Notes under the pieces: model-generated | What the model saw: the letters and a program-made list of their open reading frames with translations, nothing else | What the model was told of the DNA's origin: nothing | The model's database searches: none | Position numbers and translations under genes: made by a program | Shown: positions 32,997 through 40,217 of the stretch, one piece after another | Numbering within the stretch: position 1 is the stretch's first letter | Layout of the letters: each line of letters opens with the position of its first letter | From: Candidatus Omnitrophota bacterium | Lineage (GTDB): Bacteria > Omnitrophota > Gorgyraeia > Tantalellales > Tantalellaceae | Direction: 5' to 3' | Assembly (NCBI GenBank): GCA_015231405.1 | Contig: JADGBR010000006.1 | Coordinates: forward strand, 1 to 40,217 | DNA: 40,217 nucleotides

Positions 32997-34139
32997 TTAC
33001 TGTTTATCATTCGGGTTAACGACCGGTTCTCCATCGACTATCTCCACTTCGGTGCCTTTTGGGATAAAATCATAGACCTCTATGACTTCGGCGTTCTTCA
33101 TCCTCACGCAACCGGAAGTGACCTGTCCGCCTATGGAGCTTTCGTCGTTCGTACCGTGAATGCCGTACCCAGTAACGGATATGGGTATCCACCGCGCGCC
33201 CAACTCATACTGTTTATCCTCCGGGAGAACTGTCCCTACTCCGGGCTTTGTCCACGCCGGCTCGACCATTTTATCGACTACAGTAAAAACCCCTACAGGA
33301 GTCGAATTGTTCTTTCCCGTGGATACGGTGTACTCTTTAAAAGTCTGACCGTTCTTCTTCAGAACCATCTTGTTGGCGGCTTTATCCACGTGAATGGAGA
33401 ACTTTGAGGTATCTATCCTGAGTATCTCGCCCATCCTTATCATATCCGACTGGAGATAGTTGAGTTTCATTATGTATTCAATGGGGGTATTGAATTTTTT
33501 CGATATTCGGGTAAGCGAATCGCCGTACTGGACCTCATATTCAACTAAATACCTGTCTTTCGTCCTGGTTGTATTCTCGGGAAGTTTATCCGCAACTTCG
33601 GCGGAAGCCGTCAAAGCCTTGACTTGAGGAGCTGCCAACGCGTCTTCCGCGGATTTATCCGACGCGCTCACCGGTGACTCAGGAGACTTTTTCATTTCCT
33701 GGGTCGTGGCCGCTTCGGTCTCAGCGGCCTTATCGGCCACGAGAGGCGATTCCTTTTCTACTTTATCCGCCGCCTGGGGTTTACCGGATTTTACGGGAAT
33801 GATCTTCTCTTTGCTGAAATTTTCAGCCAGCTTTTCGCTATAAAATTTGCTTTTGCCGTAATCGCCGGCCTGCATGTACGCCGAGACGAGGCTCTTCAGG
33901 GCTTCCTCGTAATAACCTGAGTCTTTATAGTTCTCGACTATCCCCTCAAGGTCGCTTATGGCCTGGTCATATTTACCTTTTTTCAGCAGGTCATTGGCCC
34001 TTCCGTATATCACGCCGGCCTGGTCAACCCCGTCCCCGGCGACTCCGCGTCCACCCTCCCTGCTCTTGAAAACGAGAATGGATAGAACTATAAGCAAGCA
34101 AACTATTATTGCCGAAAATATCAATACTTTGCGATTCAT
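32997..34139 (-). CDS. L,D-transpeptidase with LysM and tetratricopeptide-like domains
   Basis: The 380-residue envelope enzyme begins with an N-terminal membrane helix (about 5-24). A TPR-like pair follows (about 43-108), then an Ala/Lys/Glu-rich linker (about 115-195). A LysM domain (about 199-242, YEVQYGDSLTRISKKFN) precedes the YkuD catalytic domain (about 248-368). Catalytic residues are His328 in GIHGT and Cys344/Arg346 in TSGCVRM. It cross-links peptidoglycan or attaches proteins to it in the periplasm. I choose the ATG at 34139 because GAGGAG lies six bases upstream; a TTG at 34145 is in the way of that site. A C-type hairpin (34178-34201) precedes it. Confidence 0.94.
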   Translation of the reverse strand: MNRKVLIFSAIIVCLLIVLSILVFKSREGGRGVAGDGVDQAGVIYGRANDLLKKGKYDQAISDLEGIVENYKDSGYYEEALKSLVSAYMQAGDYGKSKFYSEKLAENFSKEKIIPVKSGKPQAADKVEKESPLVADKAAETEAATTQEMKKSPESPVSASDKSAEDALAAPQVKALTASAEVADKLPENTTRTKDRYLVEYEVQYGDSLTRISKKFNTPIEYIMKLNYLQSDMIRMGEILRIDTSKFSIHVDKAANKMVLKKNGQTFKEYTVSTGKNNSTPVGVFTVVDKMVEPAWTKPGVGTVLPEDKQYELGARWIPISVTGYGIHGTNDESSIGGQVTSGCVRMKNAEVIEVYDFIPKGTEVEIVDGEPVVNPNDKQ

Positions 34140-34177
34140 ATCCAACTCCTCTTTATCAGACCATTGACCTTGCCTCT

Positions 34178-34201
34178 CCTCCGAAGCCTTGGCGAAGGAG
34201 G
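34178..34201. repeat. CCTTCGCCAAGGCTTCGG hairpin
   Basis: On the minus strand a stem CCTCCTTCGCC/GGCTTCGGAGG pairs at 8 of 11 positions around AA. It lies between the YuiD-like gene stop and the L,D-transpeptidase start. The same words build the long inverted repeat at 22882-23007 and the hairpin at 24901-24928. Confidence 0.75.
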
Positions 34202-34214
34202 GGATTATGGACCT

Positions 34215-34727
34215 TTAAAACGGGATCGTCGGTTGAGTCCCCCACGACAAACTATATGAGGCGAAACCGACCAATAAACCCACTATTATTCCGATGATCA
34301 CTTCTATTGGGGTATGCCCTACCAACTCTTTTAGCCTGTCTTCCTGTATATGTTTCTTCCAGTACATATCTTCAAGCATTTTATTGAGGATACCCGCCTG
34401 CCTGCCGGTAGCTCTCCTGACACCCTGGGCATCGGATATGACCACTACCGCGAACATGCAGGCCATCCCGAATATGGCCGTCCCGACTCCTTCTTGTATA
34501 CCTATGCTCGTCGCCAAAGCGGCTACGCCGGAAGCGTGAGAACTTGGCATTCCTCCGGTACCGACGAACCATTTAAAATTGAACCTTTTTTCGCTTATCA
34601 CCCCGTAAATGACCTTTACCGACTGGGCTATGAACCATCCCATAAAAGTTGTCACAAACACCCTGTTGTGGAGCACAAGCCAGGCCGGAGAGTGTCCACT
34701 CGCGACGTTATCCATGTTGAAGGTCAT
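34215..34727 (-). CDS. YuiD-like divergent PAP2 family membrane protein
   Basis: The 170-residue polytopic protein has the DUF212/YuiD pattern: GTGGMPSSHASGVAALAT (from 56), FAVVVISDAQGVRRATGRQAG, then a LVGHTPIEVIIG segment. PSSH and HTPIEV correspond to PAP2 phosphatase motifs in diverged form. About four membrane helices are expected. The family's substrate is not settled; a polyprenyl- or lipid-phosphate role is often supposed. AGGATAAAAC precedes the ATG, and a near-consensus promoter lies 42 bases upstream. Confidence 0.9.
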   Translation of the reverse strand: MTFNMDNVASGHSPAWLVLHNRVFVTTFMGWFIAQSVKVIYGVISEKRFNFKWFVGTGGMPSSHASGVAALATSIGIQEGVGTAIFGMACMFAVVVISDAQGVRRATGRQAGILNKMLEDMYWKKHIQEDRLKELVGHTPIEVIIGIIVGLLVGFASYSLSWGTQPTIPF

Positions 34728-34768
34728 GTTTTATCCTGTTCATATACCGTTAAAGAAAAGCGAAGGTC

Positions 34769-34797
34769 ATTATAGTATACGGGGTTGCTGTTGGCAA
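34769..34797 (-). promoter_or_regulatory. Sigma70-type promoter for the YuiD-like gene and L,D-transpeptidase
   Basis: On the minus strand TTGCCA (34797-34792) and a perfect TATAAT (34774-34769) are separated by 17 bases. The predicted start is near 34762, giving a leader of about 35 bases. Because accA has no visible promoter of its own, this could also feed the downstream run. Confidence 0.8.
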
Positions 34798-34804
34798 ATT
34801 ATTT

Positions 34805-34873
34805 GTTCGTGATTCGTGGTCCGTTGCTCGTTTCGCTTAATCCCCATTCCCATACGAACCACGAATCACAAAC
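34805..34873. repeat. 'GATTCGTG' word-repeat hairpin, copy 2
   Basis: Arms 34805-34824 and 34854-34873 are inverted copies matching at 18 of 20 positions, with further GTTCG and GCTCG words in the loop. It lies between the small secreted-protein gene and the promoter at 34769-34797. The arm words are those of the perfect hairpin at 21338-21418. Confidence 0.88.
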
Positions 34874-34883
34874 CACGCTCAAA

Positions 34884-35297
34884 CTATCCCTCATTGTGAA
34901 ATATCTGCCCGAGTTCCGAAGTGTGTCCCTTCAAAACCCCCAGTTCGTTATCCGATAAGGTCTGGCCGTTCATTCCGGACATCATTCTCGGGTTCATCCC
35001 CTGCTTTTCCATGAGGATCGCTGCGTAACCCATCGAGACCCTGGGCACTAAAGACGTAAATTCCTCGAACGTAAGACCATACTTTGCCAAAAGAGAATCG
35101 ATCTCGGCTTTATATTTGAAGGCTATCGATACGTCCATGTTCTGGGAGTCTACCGACTCTCCCTTATCAATGCAATATTGCTCATATTCCGGGAAAGCTT
35201 TAATGAAATTCTTCACCGTTCGCTCATCAATAAGGGTCTGGGCCCACGCCGACGCCGTGAACATGGCAAAACAAACAGCTATAATGATTTTTTTCAT
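34884..35297 (-). CDS. Small secreted protein of unknown function
   Basis: The 137-residue protein has a clear signal peptide (MKKIIIAVCFAMFTASAWA, cleavage after AWA), leaving about 118 mostly helical residues (VKNFIKAFPEYEQYCIDKG, YGLTFEEFTSLVPRVSMGYAAIL). I do not recognise the family. The ATG at 35297 follows AGGAG six bases upstream; a longer frame to 35315 starts within the leader. The gene is flanked by a giant-protein gene and a hairpin repeat, so it may be transcribed alone. Confidence 0.78.
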   Translation of the reverse strand: MKKIIIAVCFAMFTASAWAQTLIDERTVKNFIKAFPEYEQYCIDKGESVDSQNMDVSIAFKYKAEIDSLLAKYGLTFEEFTSLVPRVSMGYAAILMEKQGMNPRMMSGMNGQTLSDNELGVLKGHTSELGQIFHNEG

Positions 35298-35356
35298 GAC
35301 ATCTCCTTTATCCAACGTTATTTGATCCTCAAAATCCTACACCTGCCATCTTAACA

Positions 35357-35362
35357 ATTATA
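35357..35362 (-). promoter_or_regulatory. Possible -10 box for the small secreted protein
   Basis: A perfect TATAAT on the minus strand lies 59 bases upstream of the start at 35297. No good -35 box is found at 16-18 bases, so this is weak. Confidence 0.3.
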
Positions 35363-35404
35363 GAATAAACAAAGAGAGAAGTATACGATAATGAATTGTC
35401 GTGC

Positions 35405-35432
35405 CGGGATATCCCGTCGACAGGGTCCCTGT
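35405..35432. repeat. Two adjacent short palindromes after the giant gene
   Basis: CGGGATATCCCG (35405-35416) and ACAGGG-T-CCCTGT (35420-35432) are perfect palindromes three bases apart, directly after the stop codon of the giant gene at 35434. There is no T-run for a classical terminator. They could be a transcription-end or protein-binding site. Confidence 0.6.
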
Positions 35433-35433
35433 A

Positions 35434-38400
35434 TTAGGCCGAGAGTAGAAGCCCGTGGATATTCTCGTGATAACGTTTTATGGCGGATATAGGCAATTTG
35501 ACCATCTCGGGTACGGCCATATTTATAGCGAGATTGAGCCTGACCGACGAAGATGGATAGATCATATGGTCCAGGGTCTCACCGTCAAGGGTTATCCTTC
35601 CTCCCGATATGACCTTGTAAAGTTCCTCAAGACCCTTCTGTATCTCCCCTTTCACCTTCTCAAACCTGCGCGCACCGTCGTTCGCCTTTTTATCCATCTT
35701 GTCGGCCGATATAAGCGCTATTTCCGCCATAGCTATCCTGAAAGCGGCGTCGAAATTCACGAGAAATGCGTCGTCCCCGGAACCGTCTTTCAGGTCTTCC
35801 ATAGCAATCGGATACTGGTCCTCGGATAATGCTATAGAGTTATCCCTCGCCCATTCAAGCCTCGACTTAGCCAGTATGGGCACTTCTATGCATCCCGGAG
35901 AGCGCTGAACGTTTATCCTTCCGGAAATAAACCCGGCCGTCTCTTCTTCCGTGAGCCCGAAATAACCCGCGTTCTTCCGGAGCTGAGCGTATAGCTCTTC
36001 CTTGCACATGGATTCTTTTCGTTCTTTCGTCACTTCCCCTTTTTCGCCCAGATCGGAAACTGCAAAAGAGAAATTTACATTGGACATATCCCTGCATAAA
36101 AGGACGAGCATGGCAAGGGTAGTCATGTTAGTTTCGATATCTTTATCCGGGACCAGGGAGAGATCGACGAATATCTCTGCGGGGATCGTCCCGGCCTTGT
36201 AGCCACCGTCATCGTAGAGAGACAAGGCACCCCTTAGCGCCCGGTTAAAAAGAGCGTTGCCTCTATAATGAGTCGCCCTTATGAGCTCTTCAATATCCTT
36301 TTCTCCCCGTGGCTGTGCTTTGTCTGGTTTACCCTCCCCGCCATCAACCTCTATTTCAGGCAGAATGAACTTAGCCGGAGCCCGCTTGGGCTCCTCTCTC
36401 ACCTGGTGAGCCGGCCCGTAAGAAGCGGGGACACTTTTCCTCATTCTGAGGAATACCCTGATCATCATGAAAATATCGCGCGGCCGGTATATCTTTATGT
36501 CGTTCAAAAGATAATCCGCCGCCGAGAAACATTTCTTTATCCTGCCCATATCCTCATACATTTTGAATCCACGCTCGTCGAGGAGCGCCATGACAGCCAG
36601 GAACCTTTCCGTAAGATTATCACCTCGCGAGGAGGCGAGCATCTTTTCGATCTCCGCGGCAAGCTTCCTCAGCTCTCCCTCTCTGTGCTTCACCGGGCTG
36701 ATATTCTTAAGGATATTTTCCACTCCCATATTGAACCGCCTGGCAAGGAACGCCGTGAACGGGGACGGATAAATATGCATCATTAAACCCATAAGGGGCC
36801 TTTTCAGCTCTTTTCTCAGGTTTCCCAGAGAATTATCCATGAAAGTTATCTGATGATCGTCAACCATTATGTTGCCCGCGTGCGGGTCAAGGTGAAATTG
36901 CCCGTCGGAGAATATCTGGGTGAGGATCTCTTCCTTGAGAGCGCCCTTTATCCCGCTGTATCCGTATCCTTTCTTCCTGAGCTCATCTTTCTCGGTGAAT
37001 TTAACGCCTTTGGCGTATTCTTCGACAAGGACATAATTGCCGTAAACTTTATATCCCTTCGGTACCCTGAATGTGTATCCCGCGCTTGACGCCCTTTTCG
37101 ATAGGATCTCACCCAGCGCCTCCTGGTCTTTCATCTCTTTCTCGAGGTCCAGTTCGTCCCTCAAGGTCTTTTCCAGCTCATCTATGATATTGGCCGGAAC
37201 TTTTATGCCGGCCTCCGGAAGTTCATCCTTAATGTAATTAAAAATACCCCTGAAGTACGCGAGATCCTTTTCAAGCCGTACAGCCACTTCCGGACGTTTG
37301 ATCTTGACCACGACGATATTACCGTCAAGGTCTTCCGCTTTATAGGCTACCTTAAGCGACGCGCTGCCAATGGGCTCCCCTATGAGCTTTTTGAAATGAG
37401 AATCGAACCCTCCCGGCAGGACCTCATCAAGTATCCTGACGGCTGTGCTTTTGTCTATGGGTTTAACGTCGTCTTTAAGAGTCTCAAGACTTTTCCTTAT
37501 ATGTTCGTCCAACTCGACGCCCTTACTTTCGGCCAGGACCTGCCCGAGCTTTACGCCGAGAAAACCGTTGGCCTGAAAGAAAGCCTTTACCATGCGCGCC
37601 TGTATATCCTCCTTCGAAAGCTTTTCTTTTTTGGACCTCATGTCTATCCATTCAAGCATCATTGACACGAGGACCTCTTTCGTCCTTTCATGGTCCCCCG
37701 CGGTAAGTATCCCCTGAAAGATCTCGAAACAAAGCTCGAATTTATCGTCCGGGGCTATGGCACGGAGCATATCTTTCGAAAGATCGATGGTCATCTCCTC
37801 TTCCATGAAACTATCGATAAAAATATCGAAAAAACTCCGGAGAAGATACTCCTTCATCCCCGGATATTCCGGGCTGTCCTCGAATGAGAATATCTGTTCC
37901 CTGAATTTCGCCATGTCTATGAGATACCTGTATTCGAACTCCACAAGCTCGGGCGGCTCTTTGGGCTCCCACCCGATGAGCCACTCGAATATAAGCCTCC
38001 TGGTATCGGCGGGGACTATAGAAGCGAGCTCTCCTACCATGTCCTTGGCAAATACCCTTTTTATGACCTCCTGTTTAAAATAATTGTCCTTATTCTCCAA
38101 TAGATGCGGCGCCACAAGGTCCAGCCCTTTCTTATCCTCGAGAGACATCCGCATGAAGGCCTTCAATACGGCGTCCCTGGTGAGGCCGTATTCGGGGAAA
38201 TAATGAAGTATTTTGTTCAGCTCTCCTCCGAATGACTTGAACTCGATCCCGCCTTCGGCTTTCTCCATCGAAAGAGCAGCTAGCGCCCATTTATCCCTGA
38301 CGACCGGGGAATAGAAAACGGTCCTGTTGGCCTTATCTTCCGGCTTTATCCCGAAATCCCTTTGCAGTTTCGACCCTATAACGAGGTCATCCCTGAACTG

Positions 38401-40217
38401 ATCTTTCAAAGAACCGATCTCGAGAAGTATACCCATCTCTTTGGAAGTTATTCCTGCCGTATTGGCGATGAGGATCTCCAGAAAAGAGTCAGTCTCGCTA
38501 TTACGCCTTGAAGGCATGTACAGTATGAGCATCCTCAGTTTTTCACTGAAATCCATGGACTTGGATCTCAGCGAATCTATGAGATAGTCCCTGTCTATAA
38601 GTGGGATCAGTAGGTCAAGCTGAGATCCCGGGCCTCCCGGCGTCATGTACAATGTGCCGCCGGTATCCTGTTTACGCCGCTCTTTCGCCGCTCTTCTTAC
38701 CGACATAGAGGCGCCGCCTTTCCCCATGCTGATGAAATGGTACGCTACTATTCCCAGGTTCACCGCTTCCACTCTCGGATCGTGGGTCAGGTAAGGAGTT
38801 ATCGCCATCAACTTCTCCCTGACCTCGCGTCGGCCCGGTTCGGGAAGCCCGGCCATAAAACCCTGCAGATACTTGAGGTCAAAAGACATGTCGAGATCGA
38901 AAGTTTTCTGTAAAGCCAGACATTTGTAAACTAAAACCGAGTATAGAAGATAGTTCCTGAATACTGTCGGTTCGGGATATTGACCCATGATCCGCTCGAC
39001 CCACTCCCCCAGGTCAAGCGAAGAGTCCCTTATATCGATGAACCGCTTAAGGATATCTGGATCATCTTCGTCCGGGATATTACCCGTTATTTTTCTTTGG
39101 TTATCTCTCAGGATCCCGGCGTGGCCATGCCTTGAATATCTGTAAACGGCTTCGTTCGTCTCCCGTGATTGAGGATCGAACCATGCCTGAAGAAGGTCGC
39201 TTAGAAAGGATTTTCCGGCTATGTCATCTATAGATTCTCCCCAAAATAAATTCAAATACCGTCTGTCTCTCTTCTTCGACCCGGACAGATGGTATTTTGC
39301 CTCGCCTTCGCCTTCGACCCTCCGAAGATAATGATCCCCGATGACCTGAAGATACTCGCGCCATGTCGAGATCGTTTTGACCGAGTTCATTAGCCTTAAA
39401 TGTATCTGTTCGACGGTTTGCATTTTATCAATATCCCTGATCATGTCCTCCGAAAGGTCGATATCGTGGCTGTCCTGTATATCGAAGCGCTCGGTTAAGA
39501 GCACCGAAGACGCTTTAAGAAAATCCAGAAATGCCTTTATCTCCTCCGGGGAGAAATCGCCTTCAGGCACGTCGAAATTATACCGCGCGAGGTCAACCGG
39601 GGTAAGGTGGGAACTCGAGATCCTCTTCGGGATATTACTGTAAAAATTGACCAGTTTCATATCGCTGTCATCGTAGCCCGAAAACGTGTTAATTCCTATG
39701 GGCCCGGCATAATATGTAACAAGAACCAAGATCTTAAGGGCGTCGGAGAGAACGTCCAGTCCTTTAAACCCCGATTCACGCCCAATTTTGTTCATCTCCG
39801 CCGAGAGAAATACGCTCCTCTCCGCGGCGCTCATCTGGTTTATCGCGTTGACGACCCGCGCATGCAATTCCATGCGATCCCGTTTATACCCGGACTCAGG
39901 ATCATCCATACCCTTTGGCCGCAACATAAGGGAAGCTTTTAACCAGAGCTTCGCTTTTTCGGGGGCGCTGAGGTGCCTCTCGAACAATGAGGCAAAAAAT
40001 ATGAACCCCATCTTGTCATATGTTTCGTCCCTTTCGCCTATCCTGAAAAATACCGACAACACTTCCAGCATTTCATCGATATCGTCATAAATCACCGGGA
40101 AGGGCAGGCCATGCTCATTAACATAACCATCGACATCCGCGTCGTAAAAACTTAGCTGCTGTTTTATCTGACTGTATAACAGTTCATTGTCAGGATTGCA
40201 CAACAGCTTTAGGAAGC
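35434..40217 (-). CDS. Giant protein (5' end outside window) with ABC1/UbiB-like kinase domain
   Basis: The frame is open to the window edge, so at least 1,593 codons of a longer gene are present; the TTG at 40203 is not a credible start. Numbering from that TTG, residues 1-880 are charged and mostly helical with no domain I can name. About 885-1215 is an ABC1/UbiB-type protein-kinase-like domain. It has KLGQVLAES (the KxGQ motif), GEPIGSASLKVAYKA in place of the Ala-rich loop, and VVVKIKRPE with the ATP-binding Lys. HLDPHAGNIM stands for HxDPHxGN, and FMDNSLG where DFG is usual. A linker leads to a C-terminal alpha/beta region (about 1290-1589). The family normally acts in quinone or lipid metabolism; here the setting is novel. 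Giant proteins are a reported trait of Omnitrophota. Confidence 0.85.
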   Translation of the reverse strand, partial: FLKLLCNPDNELLYSQIKQQLSFYDADVDGYVNEHGLPFPVIYDDIDEMLEVLSVFFRIGERDETYDKMGFIFFASLFERHLSAPEKAKLWLKASLMLRPKGMDDPESGYKRDRMELHARVVNAINQMSAAERSVFLSAEMNKIGRESGFKGLDVLSDALKILVLVTYYAGPIGINTFSGYDDSDMKLVNFYSNIPKRISSSHLTPVDLARYNFDVPEGDFSPEEIKAFLDFLKASSVLLTERFDIQDSHDIDLSEDMIRDIDKMQTVEQIHLRLMNSVKTISTWREYLQVIGDHYLRRVEGEGEAKYHLSGSKKRDRRYLNLFWGESIDDIAGKSFLSDLLQAWFDPQSRETNEAVYRYSRHGHAGILRDNQRKITGNIPDEDDPDILKRFIDIRDSSLDLGEWVERIMGQYPEPTVFRNYLLYSVLVYKCLALQKTFDLDMSFDLKYLQGFMAGLPEPGRREVREKLMAITPYLTHDPRVEAVNLGIVAYHFISMGKGGASMSVRRAAKERRKQDTGGTLYMTPGGPGSQLDLLIPLIDRDYLIDSLRSKSMDFSEKLRMLILYMPSRRNSETDSFLEILIANTAGITSKEMGILLEIGSLKDQFRDDLVIGSKLQRDFGIKPEDKANRTVFYSPVVRDKWALAALSMEKAEGGIEFKSFGGELNKILHYFPEYGLTRDAVLKAFMRMSLEDKKGLDLVAPHLLENKDNYFKQEVIKRVFAKDMVGELASIVPADTRRLIFEWLIGWEPKEPPELVEFEYRYLIDMAKFREQIFSFEDSPEYPGMKEYLLRSFFDIFIDSFMEEEMTIDLSKDMLRAIAPDDKFELCFEIFQGILTAGDHERTKEVLVSMMLEWIDMRSKKEKLSKEDIQARMVKAFFQANGFLGVKLGQVLAESKGVELDEHIRKSLETLKDDVKPIDKSTAVRILDEVLPGGFDSHFKKLIGEPIGSASLKVAYKAEDLDGNIVVVKIKRPEVAVRLEKDLAYFRGIFNYIKDELPEAGIKVPANIIDELEKTLRDELDLEKEMKDQEALGEILSKRASSAGYTFRVPKGYKVYGNYVLVEEYAKGVKFTEKDELRKKGYGYSGIKGALKEEILTQIFSDGQFHLDPHAGNIMVDDHQITFMDNSLGNLRKELKRPLMGLMMHIYPSPFTAFLARRFNMGVENILKNISPVKHREGELRKLAAEIEKMLASSRGDNLTERFLAVMALLDERGFKMYEDMGRIKKCFSAADYLLNDIKIYRPRDIFMMIRVFLRMRKSVPASYGPAHQVREEPKRAPAKFILPEIEVDGGEGKPDKAQPRGEKDIEELIRATHYRGNALFNRALRGALSLYDDGGYKAGTIPAEIFVDLSLVPDKDIETNMTTLAMLVLLCRDMSNVNFSFAVSDLGEKGEVTKERKESMCKEELYAQLRKNAGYFGLTEEETAGFISGRINVQRSPGCIEVPILAKSRLEWARDNSIALSEDQYPIAMEDLKDGSGDDAFLVNFDAAFRIAMAEIALISADKMDKKANDGARRFEKVKGEIQKGLEELYKVISGGRITLDGETLDHMIYPSSSVRLNLAINMAVPEMVKLPISAIKRYHENIHGLLLSA

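Overview
The window looks like a chromosomal piece from an uncultured diderm (Gram-negative-type) bacterium. The evidence is an outer-membrane secretin, an MlaFED-type lipid transporter, a C-terminal-aromatic beta-barrel protein and an L,D-transpeptidase. The very long protein at the right edge, the mixed GC with an AT-rich gap near the left edge, and the many intergenic 'word' repeats remind me of Omnitrophota (candidate phylum OP3). That placement is inference; no rRNA or other marker that would settle it is present. Nearly all genes are on the minus strand. No phage, insertion sequence, integrase or CRISPR array was seen.

Layout. 1-285: broken 5' end of an exported-protein gene, then an AT-rich gap with a terminator. 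878-6113: a split secretion/pilus-type module (ExeA-like ATPase, GspC/PilP-like inner-membrane protein, secretin, coiled-coil TPR protein) behind a strong minus-strand promoter, with a divergent PDZ protein. 6117-17231: surface-glycan genes on both strands: three GT-C-type membrane glycosyltransferases, a methyltransferase-GT2 fusion, an extended-SDR epimerase, a GT2, a GT4 and a Gfo/Idh/MocA oxidoreductase. 17224-23095: leuS, agmatinase, S-adenosylmethionine decarboxylase, tRNA-Ala(GGC), a radical SAM protein and tRNA-Leu(CAA). 23183-32895: a long co-directional run read as accA, HATPase anti-sigma-type kinase, STAS antagonist, mlaE, mlaF, mlaD, FecR protein, outer-membrane barrel, CHASE2/PP2C phosphatase, gpmI. 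32997-35297: L,D-transpeptidase, a YuiD-like membrane protein and a small secreted protein. 35434-40217: a giant protein (5' end outside the window) with an embedded ABC1/UbiB-like kinase domain.

How the genes may work together. The accA-to-gpmI run has every component of a partner-switching circuit (sensor phosphatase with a CHASE2 periplasmic domain, STAS antagonist, HATPase kinase) interleaved with a phospholipid transporter and envelope proteins. It suggests an envelope-sensing circuit tied to lipid synthesis or trafficking, and it is the best candidate here for an under-described system. The second notable feature is a set of at least six different intergenic repeat families. Each is an imperfect or perfect hairpin, most with arms made of reiterated 7-10-base words; several families occur two or three times within 40 kb, always between genes.
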